From JACJWR01 sp964556255 (GTDB lineage Bacteria; Actinomycetota; Actinomycetes; S36-B12; UBA10799), in the NCBI GenBank assembly GCA_964556255.1, contig CAZKVQ010000047.1:1-23360 (forward strand): a DNA stretch of 23,360 nucleotides, read 5' to 3'. Positions 7,449-14,126 of this stretch are shown piece by piece (position 1 is the stretch's first letter; the number at the start of each line of letters is the position of its first letter). The position numbers and the translations under genes were made by a program. The notes below the pieces were generated by a model. The model was not told the DNA's origin, did not search any database, and was given only the letters and a program-made list of their open reading frames with translations.

Positions 7449-8090
7449 GTGAGTTCACCCAGTCTGGCCCGCAAGGAACGCCTCGAGCTATGCGACCTGC
7501 TCGACGAGTTGGGCCCCGAAGCCCCGACTCTGTGCGAGGGCTGGCAGACCCGTGACCTGGCCGCACACCTGGTGGTTCGCGAGTCTCGACCGGACGCCTC
7601 GGCGGGCATCGTCATCAAGCCGCTGGAGTCGTGGACCGAGCGGGTGCAGGCCACCGCGGCCAAACGGCCCTACGACGAACTGGTGGAGCGCGTGCGCAAC
7701 GGCCCACCCACCTTGTCGTTCTTCGCGATCCCCGGAGTGGATGCGGTCGCGAACACGTTGGAGTACTTCGTCCACCACGAGGATGTCCGGCGCGCCCAGG
7801 CCGGCTGGACACCACGGGCGCTGTCCGGCGAGACCCGCTCGGAACTCTGGCGCAGGCTGCGGGCCAACACCAAGATGCTGTTCCGAAATTTCGATGTCGT
7901 GGTCGTCCTCGACCCGACCGATGTCGCCGATCCAGGTCCGCTGCCCGACCATCCCGGTGCGGTCATCCTGCGGGGACCGGTCGCCGAACTGATCATGCAC
8001 GGCTTCGGCCGAGAGCAGGCGCGAGACATCGAGTTCATCGGCGACCCCGAAATGATCGAGCGCTACCGCGCCGGCTCCCGCGGGGTGTAG
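7449..8090 (+). CDS. TIGR03085 family protein (maleylpyruvate-isomerase-like, DinB fold)
   Basis: A 213-residue protein resembling TIGR03085, a family related to mycothiol-dependent maleylpyruvate isomerase and the DinB fold. Recognisable stretches are LCDLLDELGPEAPTLCEGW near 14-32, TRDLAAHLVVRESRPDA near 34-50 with a conserved histidine at 40, and an EYFVHHEDVRRA stretch in the middle that could supply further metal-ligand histidines. Substrate and reaction are unknown; mycothiol use is an inference from the superfamily. It is the only plus-strand gene between hisF and hisI. It starts in a 57-base divergent gap and its last 28 bases overlap the end of hisF on the other strand. A longer in-frame reading upstream of 7449 would run through hisI antisense and was discarded. 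Confidence 0.85.
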   Translation: MSSPSLARKERLELCDLLDELGPEAPTLCEGWQTRDLAAHLVVRESRPDASAGIVIKPLESWTERVQATAAKRPYDELVERVRNGPPTLSFFAIPGVDAVANTLEYFVHHEDVRRAQAGWTPRALSGETRSELWRRLRANTKMLFRNFDVVVVLDPTDVADPGPLPDHPGAVILRGPVAELIMHGFGREQARDIEFIGDPEMIERYRAGSRGV

Positions 8091-8854
8091 CGCCGCCGGA
8101 CCGGAAAGCCTGCTTCGGCGAGCACCTCCTTGACCTCCGGGATGGTGATCTGCCCGAAGTGGAACACGCTGGCTGCCAGGACGGCGTCTGCCCCCACCGC
8201 GACCGCCGGCGGGAAGTCGCTGACAGATCCGGCGCCGCCACTGGCGATGACCGGCACTGTCGTCGCGGCCCGCACTTTGGCGATGAGTTCGAGGTCGAAT
8301 CCCTCCTTGGTGCCGTCAGCGTCCATCGAGTTGAGCAGGATCTCCCCTGCGCCCATCGACACGGCCTGCTGGGCCCAGGCCACCGCGTCGCGGCCGGCGG
8401 AACGCCGGCCACCGTGCGTGGTCACCTCGAAGCCCGAAGGTTGCCCTGCGGCCCGCCGGGCATCGATGCTCAGAACCACGCATTGGGCCCCGAACTGCCG
8501 GGCCGCCTCCTCGAGCAATTCCGGGCGGACGATCGCGGCCGTGTTCACGCCAACCTTGTCCGCCCCGGCGCGCAGCAGGCGGTCGAAATCCGCCACGGTC
8601 CGCACACCACCTCCGACCGTGAGCGGGATGAATACCTGCTCGGCGGTGCGAGAGACGATGTCGTACATGGTGTCGCGGTCACCGCTGCTGGCCGTGATGT
8701 CGAGGAACACCAACTCGTCGGCGCCCTGTTCGCCGTAGGCCTTGGCCAACGCAACCGGATCCCCCGCATCCCGCAGACCGACGAAGTTGACACCTTTGAC
8801 GACCCGGCCCTCGTCGACGTCCAGACACGGGATGACCCGGACCCCGAGCGTCAT
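8063..8854 (-). CDS. hisF: Imidazole glycerol phosphate synthase cyclase subunit
   Basis: HisF receives ammonia from HisH and turns PRFAR into imidazole glycerol phosphate and AICAR. The 263-residue TIM barrel shows IPCLDVDEGRVVKGVNF with catalytic Asp12, LTVGGGVRT near 79-86, DKVGVNTAAI, the second catalytic aspartate Asp131 in LSIDARR, LLNSMDADGTKEGFD near 173-187, and the phosphate-binding VIASGGAGS and GADAVLAASVFHFG. The C-terminus is extended by a basic tail, RRRYTPREPAR. The ATG at 8854 overlaps the hisA stop (ATGA). Its final codons overlap the plus-strand TIGR03085 gene by 28 bases, so no room is left for an ordinary terminator between them. Confidence 0.97.
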   Translation of the reverse strand: MTLGVRVIPCLDVDEGRVVKGVNFVGLRDAGDPVALAKAYGEQGADELVFLDITASSGDRDTMYDIVSRTAEQVFIPLTVGGGVRTVADFDRLLRAGADKVGVNTAAIVRPELLEEAARQFGAQCVVLSIDARRAAGQPSGFEVTTHGGRRSAGRDAVAWAQQAVSMGAGEILLNSMDADGTKEGFDLELIAKVRAATTVPVIASGGAGSVSDFPPAVAVGADAVLAASVFHFGQITIPEVKEVLAEAGFPVRRRYTPREPAR

Positions 8855-9597
8855 GCCTCTGCCACCGCGGCCAGCGCCTCCGGCAACGTGAAGGCGCCGC
8901 TGTAGAGCGCCTTGCCCACGATCGCACCCTCGACGCCGAGTCGATGAAGACCGGCCAACGCCCGCACATCCGCCAGGCTGGCTACCCCGCCGGACGCGAT
9001 CACCGGCCGGTCGGTCGCGGAACAGACCTCCCGCAGAAGTTCGATGTTGGGTCCGGCCAGCATGCCGTCCTTCGTGACATCGGTGACCACGAACCGCGCA
9101 CAGCCCTCGTCGTTCAGCCGGGACAGCACCGTGAACAGCTCACCGCCGTCCTTCGTCCAGCCACGGGCCGCGAGCGTGGTCCCGCGGACGTCGAGTCCAA
9201 CAGCCACCCGGTCCCCGTGCTCCGCGATGGCGCGGGCGCACCAGGCCGGGTTCTCGAGGGCTGCCGTCCCGATGTTGACCCGGGTGCAACCAGTGGCGAG
9301 GGCGGTTCTCAGAGACTCGTCGTCGCGGATCCCGCCGGAGAGTTCCACATCGATGTCCATGGCCCCAACCACCTCGGCGATCACCGAGGCATTGCTGCCG
9401 CGCCCGAACGCGGCGTCGAGGTCCACCAGGTGCAGCCACCGCGCGCCCTGCTCCTGCCAGGCGAGGGCCGCCGACAAGGGGCTGCCGTAGTCGGTCTCGG
9501 TGCCCGCCTCGCCCTGCACCAGACGCACAGCCTTGCCGTCGGCCACGTCGACGGCTGGAAGCAATTCGAACACGGTGCCCTCCTCGGGATCGGTCAT
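8851..9597 (-). CDS. hisA: HisA / PriA-type phosphoribosyl isomerase
   Basis: TIM-barrel isomerase of 248 residues acting on ProFAR in histidine synthesis. In actinomycetes the homologue PriA also performs the TrpF step of tryptophan synthesis. Motifs are LLPAVDVADGKAVRLVQGE with catalytic Asp17 and Arg25, WLHLVDLDAAFGRGSN, ELSGGIRDD, VAVGLDVRG, the loop ARGWTKDGG carrying Arg145 and Trp147 (typical of PriA), VVTDVTKDGM with Asp173, and VIASGGVASL. The ATG at 9597 overlaps the hisH stop, and the gene overlaps hisF. The dual role fits a window rich in both his and trp genes without trpF, although trpF could lie outside it. The bifunctional assignment is inferred; HisA identity is firm. Confidence 0.95.
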   Translation of the reverse strand: MTDPEEGTVFELLPAVDVADGKAVRLVQGEAGTETDYGSPLSAALAWQEQGARWLHLVDLDAAFGRGSNASVIAEVVGAMDIDVELSGGIRDDESLRTALATGCTRVNIGTAALENPAWCARAIAEHGDRVAVGLDVRGTTLAARGWTKDGGELFTVLSRLNDEGCARFVVTDVTKDGMLAGPNIELLREVCSATDRPVIASGGVASLADVRALAGLHRLGVEGAIVGKALYSGAFTLPEALAAVAEA

Positions 9598-10235
9598 AGC
9601 GTTCCCAGCCAGTTCTCCAATAGCGCGAGTCCGGCCTCCCCGGACTTCTCGGGATGGAACTGGGTGGCGGTGAGCGGCCCGTTCTCCACCGCGGCGACGA
9701 AGCCAGAGCCGTAGTCGCAGCGCGTCACCTGGGGTGGCCGCATGATGGACTCGTCGTCTCCCAGTTCGAGGGCAGCGGCGGCGTAGGAGTGCACGAAATA
9801 GAACGACTCGGACTCCAGGCCGCGGAAGAGCGCGCTGTCCGGTGGCGGCTGGACGGTGTTCCACCCCATGTGCGGCAAGACTTCCGCCACCAGGCGCGTC
9901 ACATCTCCGGGCCACTGATCGAAGCCTGCGGTCACGACTCCGTGTTCCACACCTCTGGAGAACATCACCTGCATACCGACGCAGATGCCCAGCACCGGGC
10001 GACCGCCGGCCAATCTGACATCCACGATCCGAGGGGCGTCCACCGCCCGCAAGCCATCCATGCAGGCTGCGAACGCCCCGACGCCGGGAACCACCAGGGC
10101 GTCGCAGTTCAAGGCCGCCTGCGTATCGGAGGTGACCTCGACGCGGGCGCCGATCTCGGCGAGTGCCCGCGCGGCCGAACGCAGATTGCCGGAGCCATAG
10201 TCGAGGACCACCACCGAAGGCACTGACGGACTCAT
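9594..10235 (-). CDS. hisH: Imidazole glycerol phosphate synthase glutaminase subunit
   Basis: Class I glutamine amidotransferase that feeds ammonia to HisF. The 213 residues include VVLDYGSGNLRSAARAL near 9-25, the oxyanion-strand VPGVGAFAACM, the nucleophile Cys85 in GICVGMQ, HMGWN, the FYFVHSYA stretch, and the His194/Glu196 pair in TQFHPEKSG. The triad is complete. I chose the ATG at 10235 because the conserved N-terminus begins there and GAGG stands about nine bases upstream, inside the stop region of the 53-residue membrane protein. A version 23 residues longer is open in frame but would run into that upstream gene. The next gene, hisA, overlaps by four bases. Confidence 0.96.
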   Translation of the reverse strand: MSPSVPSVVVLDYGSGNLRSAARALAEIGARVEVTSDTQAALNCDALVVPGVGAFAACMDGLRAVDAPRIVDVRLAGGRPVLGICVGMQVMFSRGVEHGVVTAGFDQWPGDVTRLVAEVLPHMGWNTVQPPPDSALFRGLESESFYFVHSYAAAALELGDDESIMRPPQVTRCDYGSGFVAAVENGPLTATQFHPEKSGEAGLALLENWLGTL

Positions 10236-10245
10236 GGCGAGGGCC

Positions 10246-10407
10246 TCACTCGGGTCGCCACCAGGCGGCGGCCGCCACCAGGGCGAGCACTGCGGCGAAT
10301 CCAAGGATGACCACGCCCGCCCACTTCTTGGTCTTCGCGAACGAGATCACCCCGCCCAGCAGGAAGCCCGCAAGCACCAGCATCACGAACGGAACCCAGG
10401 TCGCCAC
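10246..10407 (-). CDS. 53-residue membrane microprotein in his operon
   Basis: A small gene between hisB and hisH. GTG at 10407 lies two bases after the hisB stop, and TGA ends at 10246, ten bases before hisH. The product starts MATWVPFVMLVLAGF and has two hydrophobic helices (about 4-23 and 30-48) joined by the short basic turn SFAKTKKWA, ending WWRPE. Codons are strongly GC-ending like the neighbours, and the gene exactly fills the space, so it is very probably real. From memory, other actinomycetes carry a similar small membrane gene at this position. No function is known to me; membrane location and cotranscription with hisB are the only firm inferences. Confidence 0.75.
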   Translation of the reverse strand: MATWVPFVMLVLAGFLLGGVISFAKTKKWAGVVILGFAAVLALVAAAAWWRPE

Positions 10408-10409
10408 CG

Positions 10410-10997
10410 CTACAGACTCCCCTTCGTCGATGGAACCCCGGCGACCCGGGGATCCAAGGCGACCGCGTCGCGCAGTGCACGGGCGAGAGCCTTGAACTGG
10501 GCCTCGACGATGTGATGACCATTGCGGCCGCTGAGAACCCGCACGTGCAGGCAGATCTGGGCCGATGACGTCAGCGACTCCAGGATGTGCTGGGTCAACG
10601 AGGTGTCGTAGTCGCCGATCATCGGCACCATCACCGGCTCTTCATGCACCAGGTAGGGACGACCCGAAAGATCGACCGCAACCAGGGCACACGCCTCGTC
10701 CAGCGGCACCAGGGCATCGCCGAAGCGGCGGATGCCGACCTTGTCGCCCAAGGCCTCGCGCAGCGCAGCCCCAACGGCCAGCGAGGTGTCCTCGACCGTG
10801 TGGTGGGAGTCCACCTCGAGGTCGCCGTTCGTGCGAACGAAGAGGTCGAAGCCACCGTGCTTGCCCAACTGGGACAGCATGTGGTCGAAGAACGGCACAC
10901 CGGTCTCGATGTCGGTGGTCCCGGTCCCGTCGAGCTCCAACTCGACGACCACCGTGCTCTCCTTGGTGGCGCGTTCCACGCGCGCGGTGCGGGTCAT
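10410..10997 (-). CDS. hisB: Imidazoleglycerol-phosphate dehydratase
   Basis: Mn-dependent dehydratase that makes imidazole acetol phosphate. The 195-residue protein is monofunctional, without the histidinol phosphatase domain found in enterobacterial HisB. Motifs: ARVERATKEST at the N-terminus, GVPFFDHMLSQLGKHGGFDL near 33-52, the metal-binding DSHHTVEDT, GIRRFGDALVPLDEA, and the second histidine set in GRNGHHIVEAQFKALARALRDA near the end. The ATG at 10997 gives the canonical N-terminus and overlaps the hisC stop as ATGA. A much longer open frame upstream lies wholly within hisC and was discarded. The histidinol phosphatase must be encoded elsewhere. Confidence 0.97.
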   Translation of the reverse strand: MTRTARVERATKESTVVVELELDGTGTTDIETGVPFFDHMLSQLGKHGGFDLFVRTNGDLEVDSHHTVEDTSLAVGAALREALGDKVGIRRFGDALVPLDEACALVAVDLSGRPYLVHEEPVMVPMIGDYDTSLTQHILESLTSSAQICLHVRVLSGRNGHHIVEAQFKALARALRDAVALDPRVAGVPSTKGSL

Positions 10998-12082
10998 CCG
11001 AGTGCCTCCACTAGTGCTGTGCGAAATGCGTCGTTCTCGGCCGGGGTCCCGATGCTCACCCGTAGCCAACCGGCAGGGCCGGTCAGACGTACCAGGACAC
11101 CGGAGTCGAGCAGTGAGCGCCAGACGGATTCCGCATCGGCGAACACCCCGAAGTAGACGAAATTGGCGTCGGACTCGGCGACCGTCAGCCCCTGGGACCG
11201 CAACCATCCAACCATCGTGTCGCGCTCCTCCCGCAGCAGGTCCACCGCACCGAGCAATTCGTCGGCGTGCCCCAGCGCCGTCAGGGCCACGACCTGCGTG
11301 ACCGAGGACAGGTGGTACGGCAGCCGCACGACGCGCAAGGCGTCGATCACCTCCGGGGCTGCCGCCGCGTAGCCCACCCGTGCACCGGCCAGCGCGAAGG
11401 CCTTGCTCATCGTCCTGGTGACGATGAGTCGGGGGTGATCGGCGAGCAGGTCCAATGCCGAACCCGTTCCCGTCCGCGCGAACTCCGCGTAGGCCTCGTC
11501 GACGACGACCATCCCCGGGGCCACTTCGAGCACTGCCCGTAGCACCTCCGGTTGCAGGGCCGTGCCAGTTGGGTTGTTGGGCGAGGCGAGCATGACGATG
11601 TCGGGTGAGGTCGACCCGACTGCCTGTGCGGTGGCTTCCGCCCGCAAGGTGAAATCGGCTTCGCGTGGCCCTTCGACCACCTGCGTGTGCGTGGCCCGGG
11701 CGTACTCGGGGTACATCGAATAGGTGGGCGGGAAGACCATCATGCTTCGGCCGGGCCCGCCGAAGGCCTGCAGGATCTGCACCATCACCTCGTTGGAACC
11801 GTTGGCGGCCCACACGTTCTCAGCTCCCAGCCCCCGGCCCAGATAGGTCGCCAGCGCCGACCGCAACTCCCGCGCCTCCCGGTCGGGGTAGCGGTTCATG
11901 CCCGCGGCCACCCGGGCGACGCTCGCGGACAGGTCCGCCACCAGCTCCGCCGACGGCCCGTAAGGGTTCTCGTTGACGTTGAGGGCCACCGGAACGTCCA
12001 ATTGCGGCGCCCCGTAGGGCTCGATCCCGCGCAACTCCTCCCGCAGTGGGAGGTCGCCCACCGCTGACCGATCGCCGGTCAC
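10994..12082 (-). CDS. hisC: Histidinol-phosphate aminotransferase
   Basis: PLP-dependent class I/II aminotransferase that converts imidazole acetol phosphate to histidinol phosphate with glutamate. The 362 residues include LNVNENPYGPS near 35-44, NRYPD at 63-67, ANGSNE near 93-98, SPNNPTG at 167-173, the VVDEAYAEF stretch with Asp195 and Tyr198, the Schiff-base Lys227 in TMSKAFALAGARVGY, and the substrate-carboxylate arginine in WLRVSIG near 339-345. GTG at 12082 overlaps the hisD stop by four bases (GTGA) and gives the expected length. The reading frame stays open 56 codons farther upstream inside hisD, without a family match. The protein is complete, with no missing catalytic residue. Confidence 0.96.
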   Translation of the reverse strand: MTGDRSAVGDLPLREELRGIEPYGAPQLDVPVALNVNENPYGPSAELVADLSASVARVAAGMNRYPDREARELRSALATYLGRGLGAENVWAANGSNEVMVQILQAFGGPGRSMMVFPPTYSMYPEYARATHTQVVEGPREADFTLRAEATAQAVGSTSPDIVMLASPNNPTGTALQPEVLRAVLEVAPGMVVVDEAYAEFARTGTGSALDLLADHPRLIVTRTMSKAFALAGARVGYAAAAPEVIDALRVVRLPYHLSSVTQVVALTALGHADELLGAVDLLREERDTMVGWLRSQGLTVAESDANFVYFGVFADAESVWRSLLDSGVLVRLTGPAGWLRVSIGTPAENDAFRTALVEALG

Positions 12083-13386
12083 TGTTCGTCGTCGAATCGG
12101 ACGGCGATCGCGGCCCCGTGGGCGGGCAGATCCTCGGCGTCGGCCAGAGTCAGCACGACTGGGGCGATCTCCGCCAGGGCCGCTCGCGAGTACTCGATCA
12201 GTTGCACGCCCCGCAGGAACGTCTGGACCGACAGCCCTCCCGAATGGCATGCGCAGCCCCCGGTCGGGAGAACGTGATTGGAACCGGCCGCGTAATCCCC
12301 GAGCGAGACGGGCGAGTAGGCCCCCACGAAGATGGCCCCGGCATTGCGGATCTGCCGTGCCCTGTCTGCGGCGGCCGCTGTCTGGATCTCGAGGTGCTCG
12401 GCTCCGTAGATGTTCGCGAGCACGACGGCATCGTCGATGGAATCGACCAGCACGGCGGCACTTTGCTCACCGGCCAGGGCCTGCGAGATGCGTTCGGAAT
12501 GTTTGGTCAGGGCAATCTGACCGACCAACTCCCCTTCGACGCGGCCGATCAGGTCAGCGGAATCCGTGACCAGAATCGAGGCGGCGACCACATCGTGTTC
12601 GGCCTGGCTGATGAGATCGGCCGCCACCTGCGCCGGGTCGGCCGCCTCGTCGGCTATCACCATGATCTCGGTGGGACCTGCCTCACTGTCGATTCCGATG
12701 CGCCCCATCAGCAGCCGCTTCGCCGCGGTCACCCAGATGTTCCCCGGGCCGGTGACCATCGATACCGGCGCGCAGCGACCTCCACCGGACAGTTCCGCAC
12801 CGTAGGCGAGCAGAGCAACGGCCTGCGCGCCACCGGCTGCGTACACCTCATCGACGCCGAGTAGGGCGCACGCCGCGAGCACTGTGGGATGGGGCCACCC
12901 ACCGAAGTCCGCCTGCGGGGGTGAGGTCACAGCGATGGATCCGACGCCGGCCAGTTGGGCCGGGACCACGTTCATGACGACGCTGCTGGGGTAGACCGCG
13001 CGGCCACCGGGAACATACAGGCCGACCCGGTCGACGGGCAGCCAGCGTTGGGTCACCGAACCACCAGGGGTGACCTCCACGGTGGACTCGGTCCGGAGTT
13101 GGGCTGCGTGAACGAGTCGCACCCGTTCGACCGCCGCCTCCAGAGCCGCCCGCACCTGGGGATCCAGAGCCACGAGAGCCTCCTGGATCACCTCCACCGG
13201 GACGCGTAGGGATGGGGCTCGGACCCCGTCGAATCGTTCGCCGGCCTCGAGGACCGCCGACTCACCGCGGGTGGCCACGTCGGCAACTATCGGACGAACG
13301 GTGTCCACCGCGGTGGCAACGTCCATCGTCGGGCGCGGTACGTGGGCGGTCGACACGTCGGTTCCGCGTAGATCGAGCAACCTCAT
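12079..13386 (-). CDS. hisD: Histidinol dehydrogenase
   Basis: Zinc enzyme that oxidises histidinol to histidine in two NAD-dependent steps, the last reactions of the pathway. The 435 residues contain RVGLYVPGGRAVYPSSVVMN near 120-139, the AGGAQAVALLAYG stretch, ITGPGN-like VTGPGNIWVTAAKR near 211-223, EAGPTEI, the zinc ligands Gln261 and His264 in ISQAEHD, catalytic Glu330-His331 in YGAEHLEIQT, Asp364 in SLGDYAAG, and His423 in LPAHG. I prefer the ATG at 13386 (MRLLDLRG), which matches homologous N-termini and lies seven bases behind a TACCAT hexamer. An ATG three codons earlier (13395) overlaps that hexamer. hisD heads the his operon. Confidence 0.96.
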   Translation of the reverse strand: MRLLDLRGTDVSTAHVPRPTMDVATAVDTVRPIVADVATRGESAVLEAGERFDGVRAPSLRVPVEVIQEALVALDPQVRAALEAAVERVRLVHAAQLRTESTVEVTPGGSVTQRWLPVDRVGLYVPGGRAVYPSSVVMNVVPAQLAGVGSIAVTSPPQADFGGWPHPTVLAACALLGVDEVYAAGGAQAVALLAYGAELSGGGRCAPVSMVTGPGNIWVTAAKRLLMGRIGIDSEAGPTEIMVIADEAADPAQVAADLISQAEHDVVAASILVTDSADLIGRVEGELVGQIALTKHSERISQALAGEQSAAVLVDSIDDAVVLANIYGAEHLEIQTAAAADRARQIRNAGAIFVGAYSPVSLGDYAAGSNHVLPTGGCACHSGGLSVQTFLRGVQLIEYSRAALAEIAPVVLTLADAEDLPAHGAAIAVRFDDEQ

Positions 13387-13393
13387 GGATGAC

Positions 13394-13399
13394 ATGGTA
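13394..13399 (-). promoter_or_regulatory. Candidate -10 box for his operon (leaderless hisD)
   Basis: TACCAT on the minus strand fits TANNNT and sits seven bases before the ATG at 13386. No Shine-Dalgarno precedes that ATG. This is the natural promoter position for hisD-C-B-H-A-F. No convincing -35 element is seen upstream, where the inverted repeats of the divergent gap begin. Confidence 0.45.
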
Positions 13400-13404
13400 T
13401 CCGT

Positions 13405-13431
13405 GACCGGCGTTCACCCCGGTCGGCCGAC
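13405..13431. promoter_or_regulatory. Inverted repeats in hisD/ybaK divergent gap
   Basis: Two overlapping symmetrical elements lie between the divergent candidate promoters. GACCGG at 13405-13410 pairs with CCGGTC at 13419-13424 across 8 bases, and the exact 10-base palindrome GTCGGCCGAC occupies 13422-13431. The palindrome touches the plus-strand TAGGGT hexamer. The position suits an operator, but such short GC-rich palindromes arise often by chance and no regulator can be named. Confidence 0.25.
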
Positions 13432-13437
13432 TAGGGT
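13432..13437 (+). promoter_or_regulatory. Candidate -10 box for ybaK-like gene
   Basis: TAGGGT matches TANNNT. It would start a transcript near 13444, giving a leader of roughly 46 bases that ends in GAGGAG at 13481-13486, a good ribosome site just before the GTG at 13491. No clear -35. Confidence 0.35.
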
Positions 13438-13490
13438 CATGGTTGACCTCATAGTCAATGCGCCAGTCGTGCACCTGATCGAGGAGAGCA

Positions 13491-14126
13491 GTGGCCAAGG
13501 GCAAGAAGTCCCACCATGGTGACGAGAAGAAGCACGCCAGCGGCAAGCACGCGAATGCCAAGAAGTCGAAGCACGCGGGCAGCAAACGGGACGACTCGGC
13601 GCAGGACGACAGGAAGCGCAAGAAAAAGAAGAAGGGCGACCACCGGGACCGGCCCTCCACCCGGGCGACCGCGGCGTTGGCGAAATCCCACGTCGACTTC
13701 GAGGTCCTCAGCTACCAGCCCGACCCGAGCGAGAGTTCGTACGGCATGGACGCCGCCTACGCCCTGAACGTCGAGCCGCACCGGGTCTACAAGACCCTGA
13801 TTGCCAATGTCGACGGCGAATTGGTCGTCGGCCTGGTGCGGGTCGACCGCGCACTCGATCTGAAGGCCCTGGCCAACGCGGTCGGTGGACGCCGAGCCGA
13901 GATGGCCGATCCGGACGACGCAGAACGGGCCAGTGGCTACGTCCTGGGCGGCATCAGTCCGGTCGCGATGCGCAAGCCCCTGCCCACGGTGCTGGACACT
14001 GCGGCCACCGACCAATCGACGATCCTTGTCTCGGGCGGCAAGCGAGGGCTGGAGATCCAACTCAGCCCGGAGGACCTGATCTCGATGACCGGGGCGCGCG
14101 TCGCACCGATCAGTCGTCGAGAGTGA
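13491..14126 (+). CDS. ybaK: YbaK/ProX-type aminoacyl-tRNA deacylase with lysine-rich N-terminal tail
   Basis: The C-terminal ~155 residues are a YbaK/EbsC domain, the family that hydrolyses Cys-tRNA(Pro) and related mischarged tRNAs. Landmarks are the catalytic-type Lys101 in RVYKTLIA, VRVDRALDLKALANAVGG, GYVLGGISPVAMRKPLP near 149-165 and SGGKRGLEI near 181-189. The first 53 residues are unusual: about 16 lysines, 5 histidines and 3 arginines in 50, including a run of five lysines after RKR (44-48), with no hydrophobic core. The GTG at 13491 has a GAGGAG site four bases upstream, and lysines use AAG throughout most of the tail, so it is probably translated. A TTG near residue 63 is the only internal alternative before the domain. 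The end overlaps the DUF2567 gene by 17 bases. Confidence 0.87.
   Translation: MAKGKKSHHGDEKKHASGKHANAKKSKHAGSKRDDSAQDDRKRKKKKKGDHRDRPSTRATAALAKSHVDFEVLSYQPDPSESSYGMDAAYALNVEPHRVYKTLIANVDGELVVGLVRVDRALDLKALANAVGGRRAEMADPDDAERASGYVLGGISPVAMRKPLPTVLDTAATDQSTILVSGGKRGLEIQLSPEDLISMTGARVAPISRRE

Noticed and set aside
10998..11813. Long N-terminal extension of hisB
   Set aside because: The extra 270 or so residues fall within hisC in another frame and have no family match; the canonical HisB N-terminus begins at 10997.
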